From the NCBI RefSeq assembly GCF_042648505.1, contig NZ_JBHRXK010000001.1, positions 372,001-436,000 of the forward strand: a stretch of DNA of 64,000 bases, given 5' to 3'. Of this stretch, positions 43,693 through 53,106 are shown piece after piece; the stretch's first letter is position 1, and each line of letters opens with the position of its first letter. Source of the stretch: Lysobacter_L cavernae (GTDB lineage Bacteria; Pseudomonadota; Gammaproteobacteria; Xanthomonadales; Xanthomonadaceae). Both the position numbers and the translations under genes were made by a program. A model generated the notes under the pieces. It saw only the letters and a program-made list of their open reading frames with translations. It was not told the DNA's origin and did no database searches.

Positions 43693-44643
43693 TCATGGGG
43701 TGGCGTAGGCGTAGGTCTTCTCGCCGGCGTTGATCGCCAGGTCGATGCGGTTTTCCGGCGGCGGCAACGGGCAGGTGGCAAACGCGGTGAACGCGCACGG
43801 AGGGTTGTAGGACTTGTTGAAATCGAGCACGACCCGGCCGTTGACGTCGGGCTTGGGGGTATCGAGGAAGCGTCCGGCCGGATAGCTGCCATGGCCGCTG
43901 GTGCGGTCGGCAAACACCAGGAACAACTGCTCGCCGCCCTCGTCCAGGGCCTCGATGCGGTAGGGCTTGCCGTCACGCGTGAATTCGATCGCACCCGGAT
44001 TGGGCACCTCATCGGTGGTGCCGATGATGTTGGCGATGGCGATGGTCTTGCCCGGCGGATGGGCGACGAACTTGCCGACGACTTTCCAGTCCTGCGTGCT
44101 CGGCCAGTATTCGAGGCCCTTGAAGCCGGCGCGGGTCGGGGCATCGGCATGCTTGACGCGCAGCGCGTAGCGCTCGCCGCGCTTGATGACCGTGGCCACG
44201 CCCTTGCCCTCGTCGAAGCCGAGCAGGTTCGGCCCGGCCGGTGCGTCGTCGGCACGCAGGATCACGCTGCCGGTCAACGGTTCGCCGTCGAGAGTGATGG
44301 CCACGCCCTTCTCCGGCACGAAGCGCAGCCGGCCGCTGCTGAGGTCGATCATGCCGAAGTGGCCCGGCCCGATGGTCAGGCGGATGCCATTGCCGGCATC
44401 GGTGCCGATGTAGTGCGCGCCCGGGTCGATCCAGTGCAGTCCGGTCAGGCTGGTCCAGCCGTCCGGCCTGGTCAGGTCGGCGACGCGCTGGTCGCGCCAG
44501 AGCTGCAGGTCGCTGCCGAAGGCCGTGCTCTCGGCCTGGGCCTGTTCGGCCAGGGCGCGCTGCTGCGCATCGGAGCCGGGACCGCTGCAGGCCGTCGCGG
44601 CCAGCACTACGGCGATCGCACACGACTTCAGGACAACGGACAT
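43693..44643 (-). CDS. DUF1684 family lipoprotein
   Basis: A 316-aa protein with a probable lipoprotein signal (AATAC, Cys19; the -3 residue is atypical) followed by the DUF1684 domain. Recognisable are ELQLW-like SDLQLWRDQRVADLTRPDGWTSLTGLHW and the highly conserved FNKSYNPPCAFTAFATCPLPPPENR. The function is not known. The ATG immediately follows the mutL stop on the same strand (1-base gap), so it is co-transcribed with mutL. Confidence 0.87.
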   Translation of the reverse strand: MSVVLKSCAIAVVLAATACSGPGSDAQQRALAEQAQAESTAFGSDLQLWRDQRVADLTRPDGWTSLTGLHWIDPGAHYIGTDAGNGIRLTIGPGHFGMIDLSSGRLRFVPEKGVAITLDGEPLTGSVILRADDAPAGPNLLGFDEGKGVATVIKRGERYALRVKHADAPTRAGFKGLEYWPSTQDWKVVGKFVAHPPGKTIAIANIIGTTDEVPNPGAIEFTRDGKPYRIEALDEGGEQLFLVFADRTSGHGSYPAGRFLDTPKPDVNGRVVLDFNKSYNPPCAFTAFATCPLPPPENRIDLAINAGEKTYAYATP

Positions 44644-44644
44644 C

Positions 44645-46468
44645 TCAACGCCCTCGCAGGAACCAGCGGTCGATTTCGGGCAGGGTGAAGCGCGCCCAGG
44701 TAGGGCGTCCATGATTGCATTGACCGGAGCGTTCGGTGACTTCCATCTCGCGCAGCAGGGCATTCATCTCGGGCAAAGTGAGACGCCGGTTCGCGCGGAT
44801 GGCACCGTGACAGGCCATCGTCGCCAGCAACTCATCGCGCGCGGCCGCCACACGCCGTGACTCGCCGTGTTCGCGCAAGTCGGCGAGCACGTCGCGCAGC
44901 AGCGCCTCGACGTCGCCGTGCGCAAGCAGCGCCGGCACGCTGCGCAGGGTCAGCGCCTGCAGCCCACTGCGCGTGACGTCGAAGCCGAGCGCCGCCAGCG
45001 TCGCAGCCTCGCGCTCGGCGACATCGGCCTCGCGCTCGGCCACGGCCAGGGTCGCCGGCACCAGCAGCGGCTGCGTGCGCAGGCCTTCGCCGTCGTGGGC
45101 GGTCTTGAGCTTCTCGTAGCCGATGCGCTCATGGGCAGCGTGCATGTCGACCACGATCAGCCCTTCGACACTCTCGGCGAGGATGTAGATGCCGTGCAGC
45201 TGCGCGATCGCATAACCCAGGGGCGGCAGGGTGGCATCGGCGCTGACCGGCAGCGATGTGTGCCGCATCGACACCACCGGCGATGGCGACGGTGCACCGT
45301 ACAGCGCGGCATAGCCGGCACGGGTTTCCTCGACCTGCAAGCCGAGCGGCACCTGCGGTGCATTCCAGTGGTACGACTGCGTCGGCGGCACTGCGGCCGC
45401 ATGGCCCACCTGCGCGTTGACACCATCTGCGGACGCAGCCAAGCCCGGCACCGCGCCGGCCCGGGTCTCGGCCAGGGCGCCCTGCAGCGTGCGATAGACG
45501 AAGTCGTGGATCAGCCGGGCATCGCGGAATCGCACCTCGTGCTTGGCCGGATGCACGTTGACGTCGACGCGGCGCGGATCGAGTTCGAGAAACAGCACGT
45601 ACGCCGGCTGGCGGCCGTGGAACAACACGTCGGCATACGCCTGCTTGACCGCATGCGCGATGCTGCGGTCGCGCACCGCGCGGCCGTTGACGTAGAGGTA
45701 CTGCTGGTCGGCGCTGGCGCGGTTGTAGGCGGGCTGGCCGATCCAGCCGTGCAGACGCAGGCCTGCGCCTTCATGGTCCACGCGTAGCGCATTGCGCGCG
45801 AATTCCTCACCCAGTGCTTCGTGCAGGCGCGCTTCGGACAGCCCCGTCTCCATCAACGCGCTGCCTTCGCCCTTCCAGCGCCGCGACGGCTTGCCGTTGT
45901 GCGAGACACGCAGCTCGACATCGGGCCGCGCCAACGCCAGCTGCCGCAGCCATTCCTCGATGTGGCTCAACTCGGTGCGCTCGGCCTTGAGGAATTTGCG
46001 CCGCGCCGGCACGTTGAAGAACAGGTCGCGCACCTCGACGGTGGTGCCCTGCGGGTGCGGCTTGGGCGCGACCGCGCCGACGCGGCCTCCGTCGACGTCC
46101 AGCGCCGCGCCGTGCTCGCTGTCGATGCGGCGCGACATCAACGCGAAACGGCTGACCGAGGCGATCGACGGCAGCGCTTCACCGCGAAAACCGAGCGTGG
46201 CCACGCCTTCCAGATCGTCGAGCGAGGCGATCTTGCTGGTCGCGTGGCGCGACACCGCCAGCGGCAGTTCGTCAGCAGCGATGCCGGCCCCATCGTCGCG
46301 GATGCGGATCAGCCGCACGCCGCCTTCCTCCAGGTCGATGTCGATACGACGGGCGCCGGCGTCGAGGGCGTTCTCGACCAGTTCCTTGACCACGGACGCG
46401 GGCCGTTCGACGACCTCGCCGGCGGCAATCTGGTTGATGAGGGTGTCGGGCAGTTGGCGGATCGTCAC
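44645..46468 (-). CDS. mutL: DNA mismatch repair protein MutL
   Basis: Links MutS mismatch recognition to strand incision. The 607-aa GHKL ATPase has the N-terminal motifs NQIAAGEVVERPASVVKELVENALDAGA, DDGAGI and GFRGEALPSIASV, and a C-terminal dimerisation domain. The endonuclease motif DQHAAHERI appears as VDMHAAHERIGYEKL, with Met replacing Gln. I did not see the DQHAxxExxxE endonuclease signature, consistent with a gammaproteobacterial MutH-type MutL. It starts with GTG at 46468, 70 bases after amiC. Confidence 0.96.
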   Translation of the reverse strand: MTIRQLPDTLINQIAAGEVVERPASVVKELVENALDAGARRIDIDLEEGGVRLIRIRDDGAGIAADELPLAVSRHATSKIASLDDLEGVATLGFRGEALPSIASVSRFALMSRRIDSEHGAALDVDGGRVGAVAPKPHPQGTTVEVRDLFFNVPARRKFLKAERTELSHIEEWLRQLALARPDVELRVSHNGKPSRRWKGEGSALMETGLSEARLHEALGEEFARNALRVDHEGAGLRLHGWIGQPAYNRASADQQYLYVNGRAVRDRSIAHAVKQAYADVLFHGRQPAYVLFLELDPRRVDVNVHPAKHEVRFRDARLIHDFVYRTLQGALAETRAGAVPGLAASADGVNAQVGHAAAVPPTQSYHWNAPQVPLGLQVEETRAGYAALYGAPSPSPVVSMRHTSLPVSADATLPPLGYAIAQLHGIYILAESVEGLIVVDMHAAHERIGYEKLKTAHDGEGLRTQPLLVPATLAVAEREADVAEREAATLAALGFDVTRSGLQALTLRSVPALLAHGDVEALLRDVLADLREHGESRRVAAARDELLATMACHGAIRANRRLTLPEMNALLREMEVTERSGQCNHGRPTWARFTLPEIDRWFLRGR

Positions 46469-46538
46469 GGCACGCGCGACACCACGCGGGTGCCGTCGAA
46501 AGGATCAGCCGTGATGATAGCCGAGCGACGCTACCGCT

Positions 46539-48140
46539 TTACGGACTGCCACCGCCGGCGCCGCCGATCGACGCCGAATACTGCGCATCCGCGCGTGCGG
46601 CGTAGAACGTGCCCGGTGGCGGCTGGCGGGTGAAGTAGGTATTGACGCCGTCCAGTACCGCCCGTGCCAAGGCCCGCTGGTGCGACGGATCGGTGAGACG
46701 CCGCTCTTCGTCGGGGTTGGAGATGAAAGCGGTCTCCACCAGCATCGACGGCATGTCGGAGGTGCGCAGCACGGCGAAGTTGGCGCGCTCGATATTCGGC
46801 TTGTGGTTGTTGCCGATGCGCTTGAGCCCGGTCAGCACGTGCGTGGCCGCGTCTTCCGATGCCTTCATGTGGCCGCTCTGGGTCAGATCGAGCAGCACCG
46901 AGGCCAGCGTGTTGTTGGCTTGCTCCAGGCGCACGCCGCCGATCAGGTCGGAGGCGTTTTCCTTGTCGGCCAGCCAGCGTGCGCGCTGCGAGGACGCGCC
47001 CTTGAGCGAGAGCACGTACACCGACGAGCCTTTGGCGGCGCGGTTCTCGGCGGCATCGGCGTGGATCGAGACGAACATGTCGGCCTTACCCTGGCGCGCC
47101 AGCTGCGCGCGCCGCGGCAGCGGGATGAACACGTCGGTATCGCGGGTCAGGTAGGCCTTGAGCCCGGGCGTGGCGTTGACCTGGCGCGCGAGCTCGCGTG
47201 CGATCGCCAGGGTCACGTCCTTCTCGCGCTTGCCCGAGGGGCCGACGGCGCCGGGGTCCTGGCCGCCGTGACCGGCGTCGATGGCGATGACCAGCGGCCG
47301 CATGCCGCGACCGCGCATCACGTCCTTGATGGTTTTGACCGGGGCCGCGGACGACGCGGCATCGGTGGTCGGAGTCGGCGCAGAAGCGGAGGCACCGACT
47401 GCGGTGCCGGGCATCGGCGTGGACTGGCCGGTGGCGATGCGGGTGGGCACGCCGGTCGCGACCGTGGTCGGCACCGGCGGCGCCGCGGGCGTTGGTGTCG
47501 GCTGGGCCGGCGTCGCCTGCGGCGGCGTGCTCGGCGGCTCGTTCGCCGTCGACGTCGCGTTGCGGGCGACGATGTCCGAAATCAGCCGGCTGGTGGCGGC
47601 GGCGGATGCCGCCCCTTGATCAATCTGCGGTGGCTCGTTCGCCGGCGACGTTGCCGGTTGCGCGGCGTCCGGGGCGTGGGTCGCGGTCGCGATGGCCGGC
47701 GCTTCCGTGCGCGGCGCGATCGGAGCGGATTCGGCACCGTCGCCGGGCCATTCCAGCACCAGACGCGGGCCGTTGCCGCCCTGCTCGATGCGCGGCTTCA
47801 ACACCGCCACCGGCTGCGCCAGGTCGAACACGATACGGGCGGTGCCCGGCGCCGGCTGGCCGGTGCGCACCGCCTTGATGACGCCGGCACTGGCCGGAAC
47901 GCGGAAACCACGACCGAGACTGGACGCCGGCAGGTCGACCACCAGCCGGTCCGGGCCTTGCAGGCTGATGACCTTGAATTCTGCTTCGCGGTCGAGGGCG
48001 ATCTCGGCACGGGTGCCGGTGGCGCCGTTACTCAGCTCCAAGCCCTTGATTTCACTGGCATGCGCCAGATTCCAGGCCAACGCGGCCAGCAGCGCGATGC
48101 CGAGCAGGAACTTCTGAACGGTGGCCGCCTTGACGCGCAT
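46539..48140 (-). CDS. amiC: N-acetylmuramoyl-L-alanine amidase AmiC-like (AMIN plus Amidase_3)
   Basis: Periplasmic zinc amidase that splits septal peptidoglycan. The 533-aa protein has a signal peptide (about 1-28), an AMIN localisation domain (about 30-130), a long Pro/Thr/Ala-rich linker (about 135-275) and an Amidase_3 domain. The zinc ligands are in DAGHGGQDPGA, the glutamate in EKDVTLA and the His in SIHADAA, with a catalytic Glu in VETAFISN. A Gly-rich tail ends the protein. It belongs to the nnrD-tsaE-amiC-mutL series on one strand. Confidence 0.94.
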   Translation of the reverse strand: MRVKAATVQKFLLGIALLAALAWNLAHASEIKGLELSNGATGTRAEIALDREAEFKVISLQGPDRLVVDLPASSLGRGFRVPASAGVIKAVRTGQPAPGTARIVFDLAQPVAVLKPRIEQGGNGPRLVLEWPGDGAESAPIAPRTEAPAIATATHAPDAAQPATSPANEPPQIDQGAASAAATSRLISDIVARNATSTANEPPSTPPQATPAQPTPTPAAPPVPTTVATGVPTRIATGQSTPMPGTAVGASASAPTPTTDAASSAAPVKTIKDVMRGRGMRPLVIAIDAGHGGQDPGAVGPSGKREKDVTLAIARELARQVNATPGLKAYLTRDTDVFIPLPRRAQLARQGKADMFVSIHADAAENRAAKGSSVYVLSLKGASSQRARWLADKENASDLIGGVRLEQANNTLASVLLDLTQSGHMKASEDAATHVLTGLKRIGNNHKPNIERANFAVLRTSDMPSMLVETAFISNPDEERRLTDPSHQRALARAVLDGVNTYFTRQPPPGTFYAARADAQYSASIGGAGGGSP

Positions 48141-48227
48141 GGCCGTTAGTCAACCACCGGCGCAGCAATTTTGCAAGCACTTTTCCCTTATGAATCCGCG
48201 ACCTGCCGCAACTTCCTAGGGGATCGT

Positions 48228-48719
48228 TCAGGAGTCGGCTGCAACCCCCTGCTCGCTGGTGAGGCGCTCTAGCCAGTCGCGCCCGACCGCCGTACCGGCC
48301 ACCAGCCGTGCCTGCCTCCCCGCCCCGGCGACGGCCAGCTCGACGGTCAGATCCGCTGGCGGCAGGGTGCCGCTCCCGCGTTCGGGCCATTCAATCAGCC
48401 ACAGGTGCGCTTCCTCGCCATCCAGGCCGAGGAATTCGAGTTCGCCGGCATCGGCAATCCGGTACAGGTCCAGATGCCAGGCCTCACCACCAGTGGCCAA
48501 GGGATAACGCTCGACCAGGGTGTAGGTTGGGCTGCGGATCGCGCCCTGCACGCCGAGCGCGCGCAACAACGCGCGGGCGAGCGTCGACTTGCCCGCGCCG
48601 AGATCACCCTGCAGATGCACCACGGCGTGCATCGGTCGCGAATGCGCCAGTCGCGCACCAAGCGCATCGGTGGCGGCGCTGTCGGTCAACTCCAACGAAA
48701 TTGCATCGGGTGCAATCAC
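48228..48719 (-). CDS. tsaE: tRNA threonylcarbamoyladenosine biosynthesis ATPase TsaE
   Basis: ATPase subunit of the TsaBDE t6A machine. Walker A is GDLGAGKSTLARALLRALG, followed by SPTYTLVERY, HLDLYRI and LIEWPERG, all family marks. The frame is open up to 48761, inside nnrD. I chose GTG 48719 because AGGAG lies 5 bases ahead of it and the product (163 aa) fits the family. GTG 48722 or 48740 are alternatives. The nnrD stop lies 14 bases upstream. Confidence 0.92.
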   Translation of the reverse strand: MIAPDAISLELTDSAATDALGARLAHSRPMHAVVHLQGDLGAGKSTLARALLRALGVQGAIRSPTYTLVERYPLATGGEAWHLDLYRIADAGELEFLGLDGEEAHLWLIEWPERGSGTLPPADLTVELAVAGAGRQARLVAGTAVGRDWLERLTSEQGVAADS

Positions 48720-48732
48720 CACGGCTCCTGGA

Positions 48733-50244
48733 CTAATCACGCACGCTTTCGGGATTGGCAAAATGGCGCAGCCACGGCATCAGATCACTCGGCAACAGGC
48801 CGCGCTCGCCGCCCTCGTGCGCAGCGGCGTCGCCAGCGGCGGCGTGCAGCAACGCACCGCAACTGGCGGCATCGAAGGCGCGCAGTCCCTGCGCGCGCAA
48901 GGCCGAAATCACACCGCTGAGCACGTCGCCCATGCCGCCCACGGCCATGCCGGGATTGCCGGCGGCGATCACGCGCGGCGTTTCGTGCGCGGCGACGACA
49001 ATACTGCCGGCACCCTTGAGCACCACCACGCAGGCATAGCGTTCGCACAGGGCGTGTGCCGCCGCAAAACGATCGCACTGCACGTCGGCGGTGGTGCATC
49101 CGAGCAGGCGCGCGGCCTCGCCCGGATGCGGCGTCATGACCGCATCGGCCGGCAAGGCGAACGGATGCGCCGCCAGCAGGTTCAGGGCATCGGCGTCGAG
49201 CAGCAGCGGCTTGCCGCTGGCCATGGCGCGCTCGAACAGCGCGCGCCCCCATGCGTCCTGGCCGAGTCCGGGCCCGAGCGCGATCACGTCGGCACGCTCC
49301 AGCGCCATCTGCAGCGAGGCCGCATCGACAACGCCATGCGCCATCGCCTCGGGCAATCGCGACAGCAACGCGGTGACATGCGACTCGCGCGTGCCGACCT
49401 CGGCCAAGCCCGCTCCGCTGCGCAAGGTCGCTTCGGCGCATAGCGCGATCGCCCCACCGCTGCCGTGATCACCACCTATGCACAGCACGCGGCCGTTGCG
49501 ACCTTTGTGGCTGTCGCGCGGACGCGGCGTCAGCCACCGCGACAGATCGATCGGCGCCAGCCGCTCGGCACGGACCGGCACATCCGTCGTGAAGTTGTCT
49601 CCGGCCTGGGTCAACGTCGCCAATGACACCGTGCCGGCATGATCAAGCGCAGCCCCGGTCCGCAGACCGGCCTTGGCCGCGAGGAATTCGATGGTGCGCA
49701 CCGCGATCACCGCCGGCGAGTGCGCATGGCCACGATCGGCATCGACGCCACTGGGCACGTCCAGGGCCAGCACCGGTGCCGATTGCGCATTGATCGCCTC
49801 GATCAGGGCGCCACTGACGGCATCCGGCGCGCGTGCCAGCCCGATGCCGAACAAGGCATCGACCAGCACGTCTGCTACGGGCAACGCGCCCGATTCGAAT
49901 ACCTCGACCGCCCCGCCACTGGCTGCGTAATCGCACGCGGCGCGGCGCGCGAGCTCGCTGCGCGGCGCCTGTCCGGGCAGGTGAACGGCGATTACCGGAC
50001 GCCCGGCCTCCTGCGCGTGTCGCGCCAGCACGTAGCCGTCACCGCCGTTGTTGCCAGGGCCGCATACCACCACGATGCGCTGCGCCTGCGGCCAGTGCGC
50101 CAGCAACTCGCGCCAGGCAGCCTGGCCGGCGCGGCGCATCAGTGCGTAATCGTCGCCCAGCACCTGCGCCGCCCGCGCCTCGACCGAGCGCAAGGCGGCG
50201 GCATCGTAGAGGGCGGCGGTGAACGGCGCGGCATCGTGAGGCAT
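48733..50244 (-). CDS. nnrD: Bifunctional NAD(P)HX epimerase / ADP-dependent NAD(P)H-hydrate dehydratase
   Basis: Repairs hydrated NAD(P)H. The 503-aa protein is a fusion of two domains. The N-terminal NnrE epimerase (about 1-210) has VVVCGPGNNGGDGYVLARH and LDVPSGVDAD. The C-terminal NnrD dehydratase (about 225-495) has VLCIGGDHGSGGA, LLDADALNLL, MTPHPGEAARLLG and AAGNPGMAVGGMGDVLSG. It is divergent from queG, with only 67 bases between the two assigned start codons, and upstream of tsaE, the common nnrD-tsaE pairing. Confidence 0.95.
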   Translation of the reverse strand: MPHDAAPFTAALYDAAALRSVEARAAQVLGDDYALMRRAGQAAWRELLAHWPQAQRIVVVCGPGNNGGDGYVLARHAQEAGRPVIAVHLPGQAPRSELARRAACDYAASGGAVEVFESGALPVADVLVDALFGIGLARAPDAVSGALIEAINAQSAPVLALDVPSGVDADRGHAHSPAVIAVRTIEFLAAKAGLRTGAALDHAGTVSLATLTQAGDNFTTDVPVRAERLAPIDLSRWLTPRPRDSHKGRNGRVLCIGGDHGSGGAIALCAEATLRSGAGLAEVGTRESHVTALLSRLPEAMAHGVVDAASLQMALERADVIALGPGLGQDAWGRALFERAMASGKPLLLDADALNLLAAHPFALPADAVMTPHPGEAARLLGCTTADVQCDRFAAAHALCERYACVVVLKGAGSIVVAAHETPRVIAAGNPGMAVGGMGDVLSGVISALRAQGLRAFDAASCGALLHAAAGDAAAHEGGERGLLPSDLMPWLRHFANPESVRD

Positions 50245-50254
50245 CGCACGATTC

Positions 50255-50260
50255 TATACT
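50255..50260 (+). promoter_or_regulatory. Candidate -10 box of queG
   Basis: TATACT (5 of 6 consensus bases) lies 10 bases before the in-frame GTG at 50270 and 52 bases before the ATG at 50312. If used, a GTG-started transcript would be nearly leaderless. No clear -35 is visible upstream, where the nnrD start lies. Confidence 0.4.
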
Positions 50261-50311
50261 TGCCACACCGTGAAACCCGCCGAACACCCGCTGCACCCGA
50301 TACCCACCGCG

Positions 50312-51358
50312 ATGCCCGACTACGCCGTACTGGCGCGGCGCATCCGCGCGCTGGCACACGAGTTCGGTTTCCAGCGTTGCGGCATCGCCGGCATCGAACT
50401 CGGCGACGACGAGGCCCACCTGCGCGATTGGCTGGCGCAGGGGCTGTACGGCTCGATGGACTGGATGGCGCGCCACGGCGAGCTGCGCGCACGCCCCGAC
50501 GCCCTGCACCCCGGCACCATCCGCGTGATTTCGGTCGGCCTCGACTACGGCCGCGATGCCGACGAAGCCTGGGCCACGCTTGACGCGGGCGAACGCGCCT
50601 ATGTCGCCCGCTACGCGCTCGGCCGCGACTACCACAAGCTGATGCGCCAGCGCCTGCAACGGCTCGCCGACCGCATCGCCGCGGAGGTGGGTCCGTTCGG
50701 GCACCGCGTGTTCGTCGATTCGGCACCGGTGCTGGAGCGCGCGCTGGCGCGCAACGCCGGCCTGGGCTGGATCGGCAAGCACACCTGCCTGATCGACAAG
50801 GACGGCGGCTCGTTCTTCTTCCTCGGCGAGATCTACGTCGACCTGCCGTTGCCGGTCGATGCGCCAGCCAGCGCGCATTGCGGCACCTGCCGTCGTTGCA
50901 TCGACATCTGCCCGACCCAGGCCATCGTCGCGCCGTACCGACTGGATGCGCGACGCTGCATCGCCTACCTCACCATCGAGCACGAAGGCGCGATTCCCGA
51001 GGAGCTGCGCGCACCGATCGGCAACCGCATCTTCGGCTGCGACGACTGCCAGCTGATCTGCCCCTGGAACAAGTTTGCGCAGCGCACCGACGAGCCGGAC
51101 TTCCGTACCCGCAACGACCTCGACAAGGCCACGCTGGTGCAGTTGTTCGCCTGGAGCGAACCGGAGTTCCTTCAGCGCACCGAAGGCACGGCGATCCGCC
51201 GCAGCGGCTTTGAGCGCTGGCAGCGCAACATCGCGGTGGCGCTGGGCAATGCGCCGTCGACGCCGGAAGTGGTGGCTGCGCTGCAGTCGCGCCGCGAGTC
51301 CGCCAGTCCGATGGTGCGCGAGCACATCGAGTGGGCGCTGCAGCGGCACGGCGTTTAG
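50312..51358 (+). CDS. queG: Epoxyqueuosine reductase QueG
   Basis: Cobalamin- and Fe-S-dependent last step of queuosine synthesis in tRNA. About 348 aa from ATG 50312, which aligns with the family beginning DYAVLARRIRALAHEFGFQRCGI; an in-frame GTG at 50270 would add 14 residues. Two 4Fe-4S motifs are present: CGTCRRCIDICPTQAI, and CDDCQLICPWNKF. The conserved ARYALGRDYHKLMR and VDSAPVLERALARNAGLGWIGKHT segments are present. It is divergent from nnrD. No other queuosine genes are in the window. Confidence 0.93.
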   Translation: MPDYAVLARRIRALAHEFGFQRCGIAGIELGDDEAHLRDWLAQGLYGSMDWMARHGELRARPDALHPGTIRVISVGLDYGRDADEAWATLDAGERAYVARYALGRDYHKLMRQRLQRLADRIAAEVGPFGHRVFVDSAPVLERALARNAGLGWIGKHTCLIDKDGGSFFFLGEIYVDLPLPVDAPASAHCGTCRRCIDICPTQAIVAPYRLDARRCIAYLTIEHEGAIPEELRAPIGNRIFGCDDCQLICPWNKFAQRTDEPDFRTRNDLDKATLVQLFAWSEPEFLQRTEGTAIRRSGFERWQRNIAVALGNAPSTPEVVAALQSRRESASPMVREHIEWALQRHGV

Positions 51359-51479
51359 CTCCTCTCTCTTCGGCGCCCGAAGGGTATCCAGAGCCGAGAG
51401 GGGCTGAGGCGAGGGTTCGCTGCGAGCACCAAACCTCGCGTTCGCCCCGTACCCTCATCCGCCCTTTGGGCACCTTCTA
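51359..51479. repeat. Family A hairpin-ended repeat, copy A3 (diverged)
   Basis: Left end CTCCTCTCTCTTCGGCGCCCGAAGGGTATCCAGAGCCGAGAGGGG, nearly identical internally to A1 (GGCGCCCGAAGGGT.TCCAGAG), then GAGGCGAGGG. The right end ACCCTCATCCGCCCTTTGGGCACCTTCT is cut short. It lies between convergent queG and pgi. Confidence 0.8.
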
Positions 51480-51488
51480 AATCAGCGG

Positions 51489-51557
51489 CAGCCCGGGTAA
51501 GCGAAGCGCACCCGGGGCCAATCTCCCGGATGCGGCCTTCGGCCTTATCCGGGCTGC
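51489..51557. repeat. Family D CCCGG hairpin repeat
   Basis: CAGCCCGGGTAAGCGAAGCGCACCCGGG, then CCCGGATGCGGCCTTCGGCCTTATCCGGGCTG: two hairpins whose outer arms (CAGCCCGG / CCGGGCTG) also pair. It abuts repeat A3 and ends 4 bases from the pgi stop, giving a compound structure that probably also terminates both convergent genes. Confidence 0.75.
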
Positions 51558-51560
51558 TGG

Positions 51561-53084
51561 TCAGCGCAACTGGTCGAGCAGCGCCCGGGTCACCGGGTCA
51601 TCGGCCTGCGCCTCGCCCGCCAACGCCGGTAGCAAGCGGCTCGCGACCTGCTTGCCCAGCTCGACGCCGAACTGGTCGAAGGCGTTGATGCCCCAGACCA
51701 CCGACTGCAGGTAGACGCTGTGCTCGTACAGCGCCAGCAGCGCACCGAATGATTCCGGCGTAAGTGCGTCGAGCAGGATCATCGTGGTCGGCCGGCCGCC
51801 GGCATAGGCGCGGTGCGGGTCGTCGCTGGCCTGGCCGTTGGCGAAGGCCTCGGTTTGCGCCAGCAGGTTGGCGTGCAGTGCGCGATGGTTGTCGGCATAC
51901 GGTGTATCGCTGCGCACCACACCGATGAAGTCGGACGGCACGATCGAGGTGCCCTGGTGCAGCGCCTGGAAGAAGCTGTGCTGGGTGTCGGTACCAGCGC
52001 CACCCCACCACACCGGCACCGTATCGACCTCCACCGCGGAGCCGTCGGTGCGCACCGACTTGCCCAGGCTCTCCATCACCAGTTGCTGCAGGTAGTTGGA
52101 CAGCAGCTTCAGGCGTTCGTCGTAGGCGTGCACGGCCTGGGTGGCGTAGCCGAGACCGTTGCGGTTCCACACCGCGGTCAGCGCATGCCAGGCAGCGAGG
52201 TTTTGTTCGAGCGGCGTGTGCAGCACGTGCGCGTCCATCTGCGCGGCACCGGCCAGCATCGCCTCGAACGCGTCCATGCCGATCGCCAGCGCGATCGGAA
52301 ACCCGACCGCCGACCACAACGAATAACGCCCGCCAACCCAGTCCCACATCGGCAGGATGCGCTCGGGCGGGATGCCGAACGCCGCGGCGGGACGCTCGAC
52401 ATTGGCCGACACCGCATACAGGCGTCCACCATCCGCCGACGCGTGCTCGCCGAGCCAGTCGCGCAGGATCGCGCCGTTGAGCAGCGTCTCCTGCGTTCCA
52501 AAGGTCTTGGAAATGAGCACTGCAGCCGTGTGGCGCGGGTCGAGCCCGGCCAGCACGCGCTGCGCGGCATGGCCATCGACATTGGAAAGGAAATGCACGC
52601 GGAACCGACCCGGCGCCGCGCCGGTCAGCGCATCGACCGCCAGGCGCGGCCCCAGATCGGAGCCACCGATGCCAACGCTGACGACATCGGTGACGTCGCC
52701 GGCAGCCAACGCATCGATCAGCACACGCATGCGCGCCCGCGCTTCCACGGCCTGCGCGTGGGCCGCGCGTGCGGTCGCCGTCGATGACAGGTCACCACGC
52801 AGCGCCGTGTGCAGCACGGCACGGCCTTCGGTGAGGTTGATCTTCTCGCCGTCGAACAGCGCCTGCAGCTTGTGCCGGGCACCGGCCTGTTCTGCAAGGA
52901 CAAACAACGCGGCCAGCGCATCGCGGTCGTAATGCTGGCGTGCGAAGTTGGCGTAGATCGGGCCGACGCGCAGGGCGAAATCCTGCGCGCGGGCCGGATC
53001 ATCGACAACGAGCTTGTGCAGCGGAGTTTGAACAACACGCCCTGCCTGGGCGAGAAGTTGGCTCAGACGGGGTTCGTGGCTCAT
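51561..53084 (-). CDS. pgi: Glucose-6-phosphate isomerase
   Basis: Interconverts glucose-6-phosphate and fructose-6-phosphate. The 507-aa protein has VSVGIGGSDLGPRLAVDAL, SKTFGTQETLLN, WDWVGGRYSLWSAVG, the GGAGTDTQHSFFQALHQG loop with catalytic His, and NAFDQFGVELGKQ near the end. It starts MSHEPRLSQLLAQ at 53084, 22 bases after the panD stop, as the last gene of the pan operon. Confidence 0.97.
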   Translation of the reverse strand: MSHEPRLSQLLAQAGRVVQTPLHKLVVDDPARAQDFALRVGPIYANFARQHYDRDALAALFVLAEQAGARHKLQALFDGEKINLTEGRAVLHTALRGDLSSTATARAAHAQAVEARARMRVLIDALAAGDVTDVVSVGIGGSDLGPRLAVDALTGAAPGRFRVHFLSNVDGHAAQRVLAGLDPRHTAAVLISKTFGTQETLLNGAILRDWLGEHASADGGRLYAVSANVERPAAAFGIPPERILPMWDWVGGRYSLWSAVGFPIALAIGMDAFEAMLAGAAQMDAHVLHTPLEQNLAAWHALTAVWNRNGLGYATQAVHAYDERLKLLSNYLQQLVMESLGKSVRTDGSAVEVDTVPVWWGGAGTDTQHSFFQALHQGTSIVPSDFIGVVRSDTPYADNHRALHANLLAQTEAFANGQASDDPHRAYAGGRPTTMILLDALTPESFGALLALYEHSVYLQSVVWGINAFDQFGVELGKQVASRLLPALAGEAQADDPVTRALLDQLR

Positions 53085-53106
53085 GCGCTGCCTGGAAGTG
53101 GAGGGA

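Noticed and set aside
44645..46468. MutL as an endonuclease-type homologue
   Set aside because: The DQHA-type metal-binding endonuclease signature is not seen; the local segment reads VDMHAAHERI. The protein is treated as an ordinary gammaproteobacterial MutL.
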